27,014 nt of DNA from an uncultured Oscillospiraceae bacterium. Its GTDB lineage: Bacteria; Bacillota; Clostridia; Oscillospirales; Acutalibacteraceae. The translations under genes and the position numbers were made by a program. Below, piece after piece: positions 1 through 7,510 of the stretch. The stretch covers positions 1-27,014 of the forward strand of contig CAUFXR010000029.1 in the NCBI GenBank assembly GCA_959596515.1, written 5' to 3'. Position 1 is the first letter of the stretch; every line of letters starts with the position of its first letter. The notes under the pieces are model-generated. The model was not told the origin of the DNA, ran no database searches, and was given only the letters and a program-made list of their open reading frames with translations.

Positions 1-675
1 AGATCTGCAAACCATGTCCCTTCTTGTTTTTGCGAAACTTATTCTACCTTATCAATATCATCAGTACATCAGTAAAGGATAGTCAGTAAAAATAATCAGT
101 AGAAGTATGATAATGGTCACCCGATTCAGAAGACAAACGATGGGGAATTGTTTGTCACTCTCGTCTGAGGTGGGGGATTCGCCTGAATTTGGAAGCTCAT
201 CTGAATTTGGAAGCTCATCTGAATTTGGAAGCTCATCTGAATTTGGGATTCGCCTGAATTTGGGAGCTCGCCTGAATTGGGAGCTCGTCTGAATTTGGAA
301 ACTTGCCTGAATTGGGAGGCTCGCGCCTGGATTGAGAGGATGATCTGTGTTGGGAAGAAAGGATGCCGCATATGCCAAAGAAGCCGTGGGATGTGCCCTT
401 TTGATACCAATATAGCTTACTATAAGTCTTTCAAACGCCGGAAAATATATGATGCCACCAGTCGTTCAACGGTAGTTTGATGGAATGTTATTGGCCATAC
501 CACCTTTTGATAACACAATGTTCGATTATTCGATTATATTAAAAGATAATTATAAATTTTGGATCTTTTAAAATTTTGGGGTTTTATATCCCTTCTGTCC
601 GCATTAATTTATATTTTTTATTATCATCAGCTGTTTTTACCCAGCGGATGCCGGATGGAGTAAAAATAGTAATTA
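1..675. other. gene-poor region with minisatellite
   Basis: I see no convincing gene here. Short open frames exist on both strands because the repeat at 185-328 lacks stops in most frames, but none has a good ribosome binding site or a recognisable product. Four TCAGTA motifs lie at 61, 69, 83 and 96. An AT-rich stretch at about 520-600 contains an 8-bp inverted repeat (TAAAAGAT/ATCTTTTA). A second inverted repeat (TTTTTAC/GTAAAAA, 634-666) could be a weak terminator stem. The left edge is cut by the window. Confidence 0.6.
185..328. repeat. tandem minisatellite, 17-18 bp unit, about 8 copies
   Basis: The unit is close to GAATTTGGAAGCTCATCT. Copies begin at 185, 203, 221, 239, 256, 274, 291 and 309. 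The first three copies are identical; later ones diverge (GGGAGCTCGCCT, GGGAGCTCGTCT) and two lose one base, giving 17-bp units. That gradient from identical to degenerate copies suggests expansion at the left end. The 17-bp units shift the reading frame, so a repeat protein across the whole array is unlikely. Confidence 0.9.
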
Positions 676-724
676 AAAATTCCAGAGCAGAGTTTATAAA
701 AGTTTGACTCCGATCTGGAATTTT
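676..724 (-). terminator. probable intrinsic terminator of the pseudouridine synthase gene
   Basis: The arms AAAATTCCAGA (676-686) and TCTGGAATTTT (714-724) are perfect complements. A smaller GAGT/ACTC pairing can form in the loop. Read on the minus strand the hairpin lies about 30 nt past the stop codon and is followed by a T-rich stretch. The stem is AT-rich, so strength is uncertain. Confidence 0.6.
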
Positions 725-754
725 AAACGGCGAGTTTCGACTGCGGACCGCTTA

Positions 755-1714
755 CTATTTTAAATTTTTAAAATCCTCAACAAACCATACTTGCGGTACT
801 GTAAATTCCTTATGGTTTAGATAATTCAGGAGCCCCGCGTCGGTTCGGAAATCAAATACCAGTTTATATGAGCAAAGAGCCTGCCATTTATAGCGGCTTT
901 CTTTATTTTGACTATTTTTTCCGTATTTTCCATCGCCAACCAGCGGATGGCCAATGGAGGCCATGTGAGCTCTGATTTGGTGAGTCCTGCCGGTAAGAAG
1001 GTCGATTTCCAAAAGGCTGTACTTTCCATTTTCTTGGAGAGTTCGATATTTGGTTTGAATGGTTTTCGCTCCTGGAAAAGGTTTCGATGAGACATAGACC
1101 CGGTTTTTGCTTTCGTTTTTTTCTAAATAGCCCACCAGCAAATCTGATTTTTTTTCCATTTTTCCATGAACCACACAAAGGTAATATTTGTGAAGTTCCC
1201 GGTCACGCATTTTGTCATTTAGAATTCGAAGAGTTTCAGCGTTTTTTGCGGCGATCACGATGCCGGAGGTGTTTCGGTCAATGCGGTTCACCAACGCTGG
1301 AGCGAAAGAATTTTCCTCTTGAGGACGATATTCTCCTTTTTCATAAAGATAGTGCTGCACCCGGGCGATGAGAGAGTCAAAATGATAGTTTTCATCCGGA
1401 TGGACCAGAAGCCCCGGCTTTTTATTGAGCAGAAGAATATTGTCATCCTCATAGACGCAGTCAACCGATTTGGGCGCTTTCAGGAAATCATATTGGGTAG
1501 GGGTCTCTTCAAAAAATTCATCTTTTAAATAAAGTGAGATGACATCTCCCTCTTGGATTCTGGAAGAAATTTGGCAGCGTTTTCCGTTTAGCTTAATATT
1601 TTTAGTTCGAATCCCTTTATAAAGCATGGATTGAGGAAGTTTGGCGAAAGATTTTGTCAGAAACTTATCTAGCCGCTGGCCGACGTCATTTTTTCCCACA
1701 GTAATTTGTCGCAT
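755..1714 (-). CDS. RluA-family ribosomal large-subunit pseudouridine synthase
   Basis: This 319-residue protein should isomerise specific uridines in RNA, most likely 23S rRNA, to pseudouridine. An N-terminal S4-like RNA-binding domain (about residues 10-62, QRLDKFL) precedes the synthase domain. The latter shows GLLVHPD (101-107), the catalytic-Asp motif NRIDRNTSG (143-151, Asp146) and the later block LLTGRTHQIRAHM. This is the RluC/RluD architecture; the exact target uridines cannot be read from sequence. I chose the ATG at 1714 over an in-frame GTG at 1720 because GAAAGGA then sits 8 nt upstream, whereas it would be only 2 nt from the GTG. It is transcribed alone, divergent from pyrE, from an extended -10 promoter. 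Confidence 0.93.
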   Translation of the reverse strand: MRQITVGKNDVGQRLDKFLTKSFAKLPQSMLYKGIRTKNIKLNGKRCQISSRIQEGDVISLYLKDEFFEETPTQYDFLKAPKSVDCVYEDDNILLLNKKPGLLVHPDENYHFDSLIARVQHYLYEKGEYRPQEENSFAPALVNRIDRNTSGIVIAAKNAETLRILNDKMRDRELHKYYLCVVHGKMEKKSDLLVGYLEKNESKNRVYVSSKPFPGAKTIQTKYRTLQENGKYSLLEIDLLTGRTHQIRAHMASIGHPLVGDGKYGKNSQNKESRYKWQALCSYKLVFDFRTDAGLLNYLNHKEFTVPQVWFVEDFKNLK

Positions 1715-1742
1715 AATCACAGTCCTTTCGTCATGTTCTTAA

Positions 1743-1750
1743 ATTATACC
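1743..1750 (-). promoter_or_regulatory. extended -10 promoter of the pseudouridine synthase gene
   Basis: On the minus strand TATAAT (1748-1743) is preceded by TGG, matching an extended -10 element. No good -35 is visible at 17 bp. It lies about 30 bp upstream of the chosen ATG. Confidence 0.55.
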
Positions 1751-1759
1751 ACGAACTTC

Positions 1760-1788
1760 TTTTCAAAACTACATTTTTGGAGTATAAT
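1760..1788 (+). promoter_or_regulatory. sigma-A-type promoter of pyrE-radC
   Basis: A perfect -10 TATAAT (1783-1788) sits 17 bp after a partial -35 TTTTCA (1760-1765). The promoter is back to back with that of the minus-strand gene, within about 120 bp. Confidence 0.6.
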
Positions 1789-1831
1789 AATAACAATTCA
1801 GAATACAAACAAATTGTAAAAGGGGCTGTTT

Positions 1832-2419
1832 TTGTTGATTACGCAAGAAAGAATTCTCGAAATTTTAAAGGAGGCTGGTGTGCTTTTAGAGGGCCATTTT
1901 TTATTAACCTCCGGAAGGCACAGCAATAAATACTTACAGTGTGCGAAGGTTTTCAGGAATACAAAATACAGCGAAGAGCTTTGCGGAGCTTTGGCGGGGC
2001 AGTTCCAGAACGATGGGGTAGAAGTAGTCATTGGACCGGCTATGGGTGCGGTGCAGATGGCTTATGAAGTGAGCCGTAGCTTACAGTGCGAAAACTTTTT
2101 CGCCGAGCGGGATCAGGACGGCAAAATGTGCCTGAGAAGAGGATTTGAGGTTCATCCCGGACAAAAAGTGCTTTTGGTGGAGGATGTTGTCACTACTGGA
2201 GGTTCTGTACGCGAGGTATTAGAGTTAGTTAAGGCTGCCGGCGGCGATGTAGTGGGAGTCGGTTCTATTGTTGACCGCACCGGCGGAAAAATTGATTTTG
2301 GCGTACCCTTTAAGGCGGTTATTTCTATGGAAGTAGAATCCTATGAACCCAACGAGTGTCCACTCTGTAAGGAAGGTAAAATTCCGGTGGTAAAGCCGGG
2401 AAGTCGCAAGATTAAGTAA
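1832..2419 (+). CDS. pyrE: orotate phosphoribosyltransferase
   Basis: The enzyme converts orotate and PRPP to OMP in cytoplasmic pyrimidine biosynthesis. The PRPP-binding loop VLLVEDVVTTGGS (residues 113-125) is intact, and LLTSGRHSNKYLQC near the N terminus fits the substrate-binding region. The 195-residue length and the C-terminal Cys pair (CPLC, 176-179) fit the shorter PyrE subtype found in thermophiles and Clostridia. The start is TTG at 1832, with AAAAGGGG about 6 nt upstream; no ATG lies in a better place. Its stop overlaps the start of the next gene (TAATG), so the two are co-translated. No other pyr gene is in the window. Confidence 0.93.
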   Translation: MLITQERILEILKEAGVLLEGHFLLTSGRHSNKYLQCAKVFRNTKYSEELCGALAGQFQNDGVEVVIGPAMGAVQMAYEVSRSLQCENFFAERDQDGKMCLRRGFEVHPGQKVLLVEDVVTTGGSVREVLELVKAAGGDVVGVGSIVDRTGGKIDFGVPFKAVISMEVESYEPNECPLCKEGKIPVVKPGSRKIK

Positions 2420-3177
2420 TGAAGAAATCAATGTCAATGCATGATGGACATAGAGACCGCTTAAGAGAGAAATTTATACGCCATGGGCTTTCCAGTCTTG
2501 AACCTCATGAAGTAGTAGAGTTGATGCTGTATGCGGCAATACCAAGAAAGGATATCAATCCTCTGGCTCACCAATTGTTAGATGGATTTGGTTCTTTTCC
2601 GGCGGTGCTCGATGCTCCGATCAAAGAGCTGATGAAGTATGAGGGAATTGGCCGAGGAAGCGCAATTACCATTAAGTTGTTTTCTGCAATTGGTCGCTTT
2701 TACATAGAAAGCAAGGCGGATAAAGGTCCGACCTCCATGGAGGAGGTCATCGAGATTATTTTAAGCAAATTTACCGGCAGGACAAATGAGGCAGTTGTAC
2801 TCACTCTGCTGGATGGAAAGGGAAAAGTTCTTTATTGTGGTGTAGTCACGGAAGGAACCGCTAATTCCTGCGATGTTTATCTTCGCAGAATTGTTGGCTT
2901 AGCCGCAAGCTATGATGCCACTCAAGCAATTCTCGCTCATAATCATCCCAGCGGTTTCGCATTGCCCTCTAGAACAGATCTTCAGACTACGATCAGAGTC
3001 AAAGAGGCGCTCGCTTTGGTCAACGTAACTTTGATCGATCATATGATCGTTGCGGATGGGGATTATGTTTCCATGGCACAGGATGAGGGTAAGCTCCATA
3101 CGGGGATCTTTGACATCGGTGATGAATATGACGCACCGTTGGAGAAAAAAGCGGTAGCGGATTGGGAAGAAAAGTAA
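2419..3177 (+). CDS. radC: RadC-family JAB/MPN-type protein
   Basis: A 252-residue RadC (DUF2466) protein. An N-terminal helix-hairpin-helix-like segment (about 30-95, KYEGIGRGSA) precedes a JAB/MPN metalloprotease-like domain. The metal-binding motif is complete: HNHPSG then PSRTD (residues 174-187), giving the H-x-H...S..D pattern. Despite its name, the family's role in DNA repair is not established and its biochemical activity is unknown. The ATG overlaps the pyrE stop codon. A second possible start is the ATG at 2431, nearer the usual family N terminus (MSMHDGH). It is followed by a strong terminator. Confidence 0.9.
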   Translation: MKKSMSMHDGHRDRLREKFIRHGLSSLEPHEVVELMLYAAIPRKDINPLAHQLLDGFGSFPAVLDAPIKELMKYEGIGRGSAITIKLFSAIGRFYIESKADKGPTSMEEVIEIILSKFTGRTNEAVVLTLLDGKGKVLYCGVVTEGTANSCDVYLRRIVGLAASYDATQAILAHNHPSGFALPSRTDLQTTIRVKEALALVNVTLIDHMIVADGDYVSMAQDEGKLHTGIFDIGDEYDAPLEKKAVADWEEK

Positions 3178-3205
3178 ATACTTTAAAAAATGACTTTACT
3201 ACAAA

Positions 3206-3258
3206 TTCACTGCAAAAAGGAAGGCTAGCCGTCGGCTGGCCTTCCTTTTTGCAGTGAA
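3206..3258 (+). terminator. long intrinsic terminator after radC
   Basis: A near-perfect inverted repeat with 25-bp arms and a 3-nt loop. The core is AAAAAGGAAGGC paired with GCCTTCCTTTTT, with one G-T pair further in. Outside it the stem continues through TTCACTGC/GCAGTGAA, beyond the usual U-tract end. The symmetry would allow termination from either side. Confidence 0.93.
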
Positions 3259-3967
3259 AGCTCCCGCTGAGCCACATAGGAAGGATAGATATCCGGTACT
3301 AGCTTTTCTGGTCGATGCGGAAGAAAAAAGGATGGCCAACAGCCCCCCAGACAACATCATAATGTTTCGTGAATACGGAAAACAGCTGCTTATAGGCTGC
3401 TCTTATAGGATGAAAAGCAAACGCCTAAACCAAAGGAATTCAGAGTGCTTTAGGCGACTGGCTATTTTATGCTGTCGTATATTTGTAGTGATTGCTTCGC
3501 CTCTAAATGATAAATTAAAGAGAGTGGGAAGAAAAAGGAAAAGAACAGTTCGAGTAGCTCTCTGCGAAGCTGTTATCCTGGGCCTCTAGATGGATCATGA
3601 AATGTGAAACATCATATGAAGAGGTTTGGCGTGGTCGGGATCAAACACACAGGGTATCTTTCGTAGGAATCAGGCGTAAAGCTAGAGCTAAAATCAACGC
3701 AGAAAGATGTAAGAATTGGGAATAGGGAATATTCATACGAGCACCCTTAAAATTATATGGATGAGGTTGAAAGCAAAGATCATAAGGTGAAGAATCAGAA
3801 AAGCACTAAGGAAAGCAGTAAAATTTGTCTGGAAAATTAGTCAGCCAATTTTGGTGTGATGATAGAGAATAAGTCATTTTAGAAAATAGAGCCGCCAAAG
3901 CTTTATATTCAATGTTTTATACGTGTCTGTGTGTGTCTAAGGGATAAAAGAGTATAACCTAGAAAAG
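3259..3967. other. gene-poor stretch
   Basis: No recognisable gene. A plus-strand open frame of 111 codons (3254-3589) starts inside the radC terminator, is very basic in composition and resembles no family I know; I do not call it. A hairpin with 8-bp arms CGCCTAAA/TTTAGGCG lies at 3422-3456. The rest has stops in all frames at short intervals and may be decayed sequence. Confidence 0.5.
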
Positions 3968-4023
3968 TTTTCTCTGAAAAAAAGCCTGAGCTGTTGCAGC
4001 TCAGGCTTTTTTTTCAGAGAAAA
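3968..4023 (+). terminator. long palindromic intrinsic terminator
   Basis: The core AGCCTGAGCTG/CAGCTCAGGCT with a 3-nt loop is followed by eight T residues. Pairing continues outside through TTTTCTCTGA/TCAGAGAAAA, with one extra T on the right. No intact gene lies just upstream, so it either belongs to a vanished gene or insulates the downstream operon from upstream transcription. Confidence 0.9.
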
Positions 4024-4032
4024 ATATTAAAT

Positions 4033-4049
4033 TTGTATAAATAATACAA
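4033..4049. promoter_or_regulatory. small inverted repeat upstream of the permease promoter
   Basis: TTGTAT and ATACAA are separated by 5 bp, about 70 bp upstream of the -35 element. It could be an upstream regulatory site, but in AT-rich DNA a 6-bp dyad may be chance. Confidence 0.3.
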
Positions 4050-4117
4050 AAAATGATATTAATAACTGGAGAGTATCAAACATAAATCATGAATTAATTG
4101 TAAAGTGTGATAAAATA

Positions 4118-4146
4118 TTGACAATCTATTCGGAAGGTAGTATTCT
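4118..4146 (+). promoter_or_regulatory. near-consensus sigma-A promoter of the permease operon
   Basis: A perfect -35 TTGACA (4118-4123) is followed after exactly 17 bp by -10 TATTCT (4141-4146). Transcription should begin near 4153, giving a leader of about 80 nt. It is the only strong promoter I see for the six genes that end at 10260. Confidence 0.85.
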
Positions 4147-4156
4147 AAATACAGAG

Positions 4157-4177
4157 ATTGTTTGAGACTTAAACAAT
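4157..4177. promoter_or_regulatory. 21-bp dyad operator overlapping the start site of the permease operon
   Basis: The arms ATTGTTTGAG and CTTAAACAAT flank a central A; nine of ten pairs are Watson-Crick and one is G-T. It begins only about 4 bp after the predicted transcription start, the usual position of a repressor operator. The GTTT...AAAC half-site style resembles known operators of the ROK repressor XylR, so the nearby ROK gene is a candidate partner (inference). Confidence 0.6.
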
Positions 4178-4233
4178 TGATTTTCGATAGAGATCAGTCA
4201 AGGCTACAGAATCTTAAGCATGGAGTGACGGAA

Positions 4234-5781
4234 ATGAAATTCAGGTATCACTGGTGGGGAAAAGGGGATATCGACGCTTCCTTTGGTGTGTTTTTCGACG
4301 GCTTCTCCAAAATCCTCTCGGCCACAGGAATTATGTTGTTCGTGTTCGGTATGCCGGCGAATATTGTCCTCGGAAAAATTGTGCCGGGAATTGGGTTGGC
4401 GATTTTTGCGGGAAATCTGTGGTACTTCTATGAGGCGAGATCTCTGGCCAAAAAAGAGAACCGACAGAATGTGACGGCTCAGCCTTTTGGAATTGGCGCC
4501 TCGCAATTGACTGGGTGGTTGTATCTGATTATGGGACCTGTTTATTGGCAAACAGGAGATGCTGAGATGGCTTTTCAGATCGGCCTTGCAGCGGCGCTAA
4601 TCGGCGGCTTTGTGGAGGTTTTAGGAGGCTTTATCGGCCGTTGGCTGGTAAGCGTGGTTCCTCACAGCGCGCTGATGGGAAATATGGCTTCCTCGGCTAT
4701 TGTATGGCTGTCCTTTGTAGGAATCGCCATGGTATTCGACCGCCCGGTATACGCCCTGCTTCCCTTGTTCATCATTATTATTGACTATTTAGGAAAAGCG
4801 GATAAGCGGTTCCAAAAAATTCCGTCCGGTTTGGTGGCGATTATTTTAGGTGCCGCCATCGCCTGGGGAACCGGATATCTTACTCCCGATAATTTTACTT
4901 CGGCGTTCTCCAATCTTGGCTTTTATCCGCCGACTTTCTGCGGAATAGATATCGCCAAGGGCTTCAGTGGGATTTTTCCCTTCCTGCCGATCATTATTCC
5001 GCTGCAGATCAACAATTTCCTTTCCACGCTGCAAGGCGTAGAGTCTGCCAAATCTGCTGGTGATGTATATCCGGAAAAAAGATCCATGATTATGGATGGA
5101 TGTTCTACCATATTAGGCTCACTGTTCGGAAATCCTTTCCCCACGACTGTCTATTTTGGCCATCCGGGCTGGAAAGAGTTGGGTGCCCGGGCAGGTTTCT
5201 CTCTGGTAAACGCCTTTGCTTATTTGGCGATCTGTATAACCGGACTGACCGGCGTGCTTATGGCATTAATTCCTACAGAGGCGGTTATGGTACTGCTTAT
5301 TTTTGTCGGCCTTTCAGTTACGGCAAATACTTTCCAGGAGTTGGACAAAAAGTATGTCAATGTGGTGCTGCTGTCATTAATTCCAATTTTGTTCCAATAT
5401 ATTCAAACATTGATCAGTTCCGCGGTTCAAGCGGCGGGAACTACGGTGGCGGATATCGGAGCTTCCAAATTTGCAGAGTTTTCAGTTCCCATCATGGGAA
5501 TTCAATATTTAGGAAACGGTGCCTTTTTATCCAGCCTTTTACTCGCAGCGCTGTTAGCCTATATTATTGATAAAAAATATTTCTTCGCCGCGGCGATAGG
5601 AGGTATTTTGGCCTTCTGCTCTTTTGTTGGAATGATACACGCGGAATCCGTGACGCTTTTCCCGCCGGAAGGAGTAATCTTCGGGACCATTTATTTAGTT
5701 GTCGGTGCGTTTTTAACGCTGAAAGGTTTTCTTTTCCGGAATCCCACTCAGAAAAGAAAGCCCAGCGTGGAATCGCCGTAA
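4234..5781 (+). CDS. NCS2/AzgA-like nucleobase-type permease, first of a tandem pair
   Basis: A polytopic membrane protein of 515 residues with roughly 12-14 hydrophobic segments, related to the xanthine/uracil/adenine-type permeases. Seen directly: an N-terminal block DASFGVFFDGFSK (14-26), NVTAQPFGI, and a central NNFLSTLQGVESAKSAGD block followed by GSLFGNPFPTT. The last part matches the layout of the substrate region in AzgA-like carriers. The open frame extends upstream to a TTG at 4162, but GGAG at 4222 lies 8 nt before the ATG at 4234, so I start there; the TTG would also fall inside the operator. The substrate is not readable. A paralogue follows 99 nt downstream. It could be annotated simply as a permease or xanthine/uracil permease family member. 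Confidence 0.85.
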   Translation: MKFRYHWWGKGDIDASFGVFFDGFSKILSATGIMLFVFGMPANIVLGKIVPGIGLAIFAGNLWYFYEARSLAKKENRQNVTAQPFGIGASQLTGWLYLIMGPVYWQTGDAEMAFQIGLAAALIGGFVEVLGGFIGRWLVSVVPHSALMGNMASSAIVWLSFVGIAMVFDRPVYALLPLFIIIIDYLGKADKRFQKIPSGLVAIILGAAIAWGTGYLTPDNFTSAFSNLGFYPPTFCGIDIAKGFSGIFPFLPIIIPLQINNFLSTLQGVESAKSAGDVYPEKRSMIMDGCSTILGSLFGNPFPTTVYFGHPGWKELGARAGFSLVNAFAYLAICITGLTGVLMALIPTEAVMVLLIFVGLSVTANTFQELDKKYVNVVLLSLIPILFQYIQTLISSAVQAAGTTVADIGASKFAEFSVPIMGIQYLGNGAFLSSLLLAALLAYIIDKKYFFAAAIGGILAFCSFVGMIHAESVTLFPPEGVIFGTIYLVVGAFLTLKGFLFRNPTQKRKPSVESP

Positions 5782-5880
5782 ATATGTCCTCAATACTGTG
5801 AAAGAAGCGAGGTGAGGCTGAGACAGCCTTATGGAAAGCCCATCTAGGGGAAATGATTTATTTTAGGAGGAAATAAAACT

Positions 5881-7485
5881 ATGGGTAATGTAAAAATCCC
5901 TCTCTTTAAAAAAGCGGACCTGGATGCGTCAATTGGCGTGTTTTTTGACGGATTCTCCAAGGTCATTGTAGCCATCGCCATTCTGGTTGGAACCTTTGGC
6001 CTAGACGGCGGTACCGTATTTGGTACCATGATGCCCGGTGTCTTGGTTTCCGTTATCGTCTTAAATGGTGGACTGTGGCTTTACTATCGTTATATCGCCA
6101 AAAAGCGCGGCGATTCCAATTTAACCGCGATCCCTGCCGGTTTGCAGGCGGGGCGTATGTTTATCTGGCTGTTCAGCATCATGCTGCCGGTATTTAACAG
6201 CACTGGCGACGCTTTTATGGCTTTTAAAGTCGGGGTGCTGGCTCACTTTATCGGCGGAGCCGTGTTTATCATCGGCGCATTTGTGGTTCCTAAAATTTTG
6301 AAGATTGTTCCTGCCGGCGCTTTGTTTGGTTCTTTGGCTGGCGGCGCTATGGCTTTCTTGATTCTACAGTCTATGGACGGCACCCTGAAAATGCCTCTGG
6401 TAGGCTGGCTCTCCTTGATCGTTTTGTTTGTGATCTATCTGGGCAAGGTGAACACCAAGCTGCCTGCGGCTCTGATCGCTATTGTAGTGGGCGCTGGTAT
6501 CGCTTGGGCTACCGGTTCCATGAGCTTCACCACGGTAACAGATTCTTTGGCAAACCTCAACTTCTACATTCCCAATTTTACTTTCTGGATTTTCTCCGGA
6601 GACGTAATTTCCAATACCATTCCGTTCCTGCCTATTATCATTGTGTTCTCTCTTAATGAGGTAATCACTGGTATCCAGGCTGTAGAGCAAGCGAAAGAAT
6701 GCGGCGATACTCATTTTACCACCACGAAACCTTTGGTGCTGGCTGGTGCGGCTAGCATGGTGGGTGCCTTGTTTGGCAATCCTCTGGCTGTGGGCCTCTA
6801 CTGGGGTTATCCCGGATGGAAGAAGATGGGCTCCGGTACCGGATATCATCTGGGAATCGTAGTTCTGTATGCCATTGTTGGTTTAACCGGCCTTTCCGCT
6901 ATTATCACTGCCTTCATTCCCGAGGCTGTGGTTCTGCCGATCCTGGTATTCGTGGGAATTTCCAGCTATTCTCAGGCTTTCGAGGTCGTGAAGAAGAAAT
7001 ATTATCCCGCTGTGATCATGGCTTCTCTGCCGGTTGTCATGGACTTTGTGGTCGACAACATCGCGGAAGGAAAGCTTCAGGGCTTCTTGGCGTTTGATCC
7101 GGGTTCCGCCTTTGTTGGCTTGCTGGTTGGCTGCGTATTTGTGTTTATCATTGACAACAAGTGGCTGAATGCCGCGATCACCAATGTAGTTGCCTTAGCG
7201 TTGACTGGTATCGGTATGATCCATTCTCCCGGCCTGTTGTTTACAGACGCTTATGCGCCGGATCTTGGATTCGTAGCGGCCTATTCCGTACTGGTCGTAG
7301 CCTTCCTAGTGCTTTATTTCATCAAGTTCAACCGTAAGTCCTTTGAAAAAGCGGCGGAGGAAGAGAAAGCGATGGAAATGGCTGAATTTATGGAAAAGGC
7401 TAAGAATGCGGGCCTCACTTTTGCGCCGGTTGCCGTAGAAGCCCAGACGGAAGCATCCATGGAGAAAACTGCTGAGGAAGCGTAA
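5881..7485 (+). CDS. NCS2/AzgA-like permease, second of the tandem pair
   Basis: A 534-residue paralogue of the preceding permease. It repeats the same landmarks: DASIGVFFDGFSK (15-27), NLTAIPAGLQAG, a central EVITGIQAVEQAKECGD block, then GALFGNPLAVGLYWGYPGWKK. The two proteins are clearly divergent, so this is an old duplication rather than a recent one. Unlike its partner it ends in a charged, Glu/Ala-rich tail of about 50 residues, predicted to be cytoplasmic. AGGAGG precedes the ATG with normal spacing. The pair could form a heteromeric transporter or handle two related substrates, for example uptake and product exchange; neither can be decided here. Confidence 0.85.
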   Translation: MGNVKIPLFKKADLDASIGVFFDGFSKVIVAIAILVGTFGLDGGTVFGTMMPGVLVSVIVLNGGLWLYYRYIAKKRGDSNLTAIPAGLQAGRMFIWLFSIMLPVFNSTGDAFMAFKVGVLAHFIGGAVFIIGAFVVPKILKIVPAGALFGSLAGGAMAFLILQSMDGTLKMPLVGWLSLIVLFVIYLGKVNTKLPAALIAIVVGAGIAWATGSMSFTTVTDSLANLNFYIPNFTFWIFSGDVISNTIPFLPIIIVFSLNEVITGIQAVEQAKECGDTHFTTTKPLVLAGAASMVGALFGNPLAVGLYWGYPGWKKMGSGTGYHLGIVVLYAIVGLTGLSAIITAFIPEAVVLPILVFVGISSYSQAFEVVKKKYYPAVIMASLPVVMDFVVDNIAEGKLQGFLAFDPGSAFVGLLVGCVFVFIIDNKWLNAAITNVVALALTGIGMIHSPGLLFTDAYAPDLGFVAAYSVLVVAFLVLYFIKFNRKSFEKAAEEEKAMEMAEFMEKAKNAGLTFAPVAVEAQTEASMEKTAEEA

Positions 7486-7510
7486 AAACCGTTTTTTGGA
7501 GGCAAGAAAA

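Noticed and set aside
107..292. Open frame with SSEFGS repeats
   Set aside because: It follows from the 18-bp repeat, lacks a ribosome binding site, and the 17-bp units break the repeat frame.
185..328. CRISPR array
   Set aside because: Units are contiguous with no spacers and no cas genes are present in the window.
3254..3589. 111-codon open frame after radC
   Set aside because: It begins inside the terminator, has no ribosome binding site, an odd basic composition and no recognisable family.
4023..4233. Possible purine-type riboswitch before the permease operon
   Set aside because: The leader after the promoter is only about 80 nt, and I see no conserved aptamer motif; the dyad at the start site explains regulation better.
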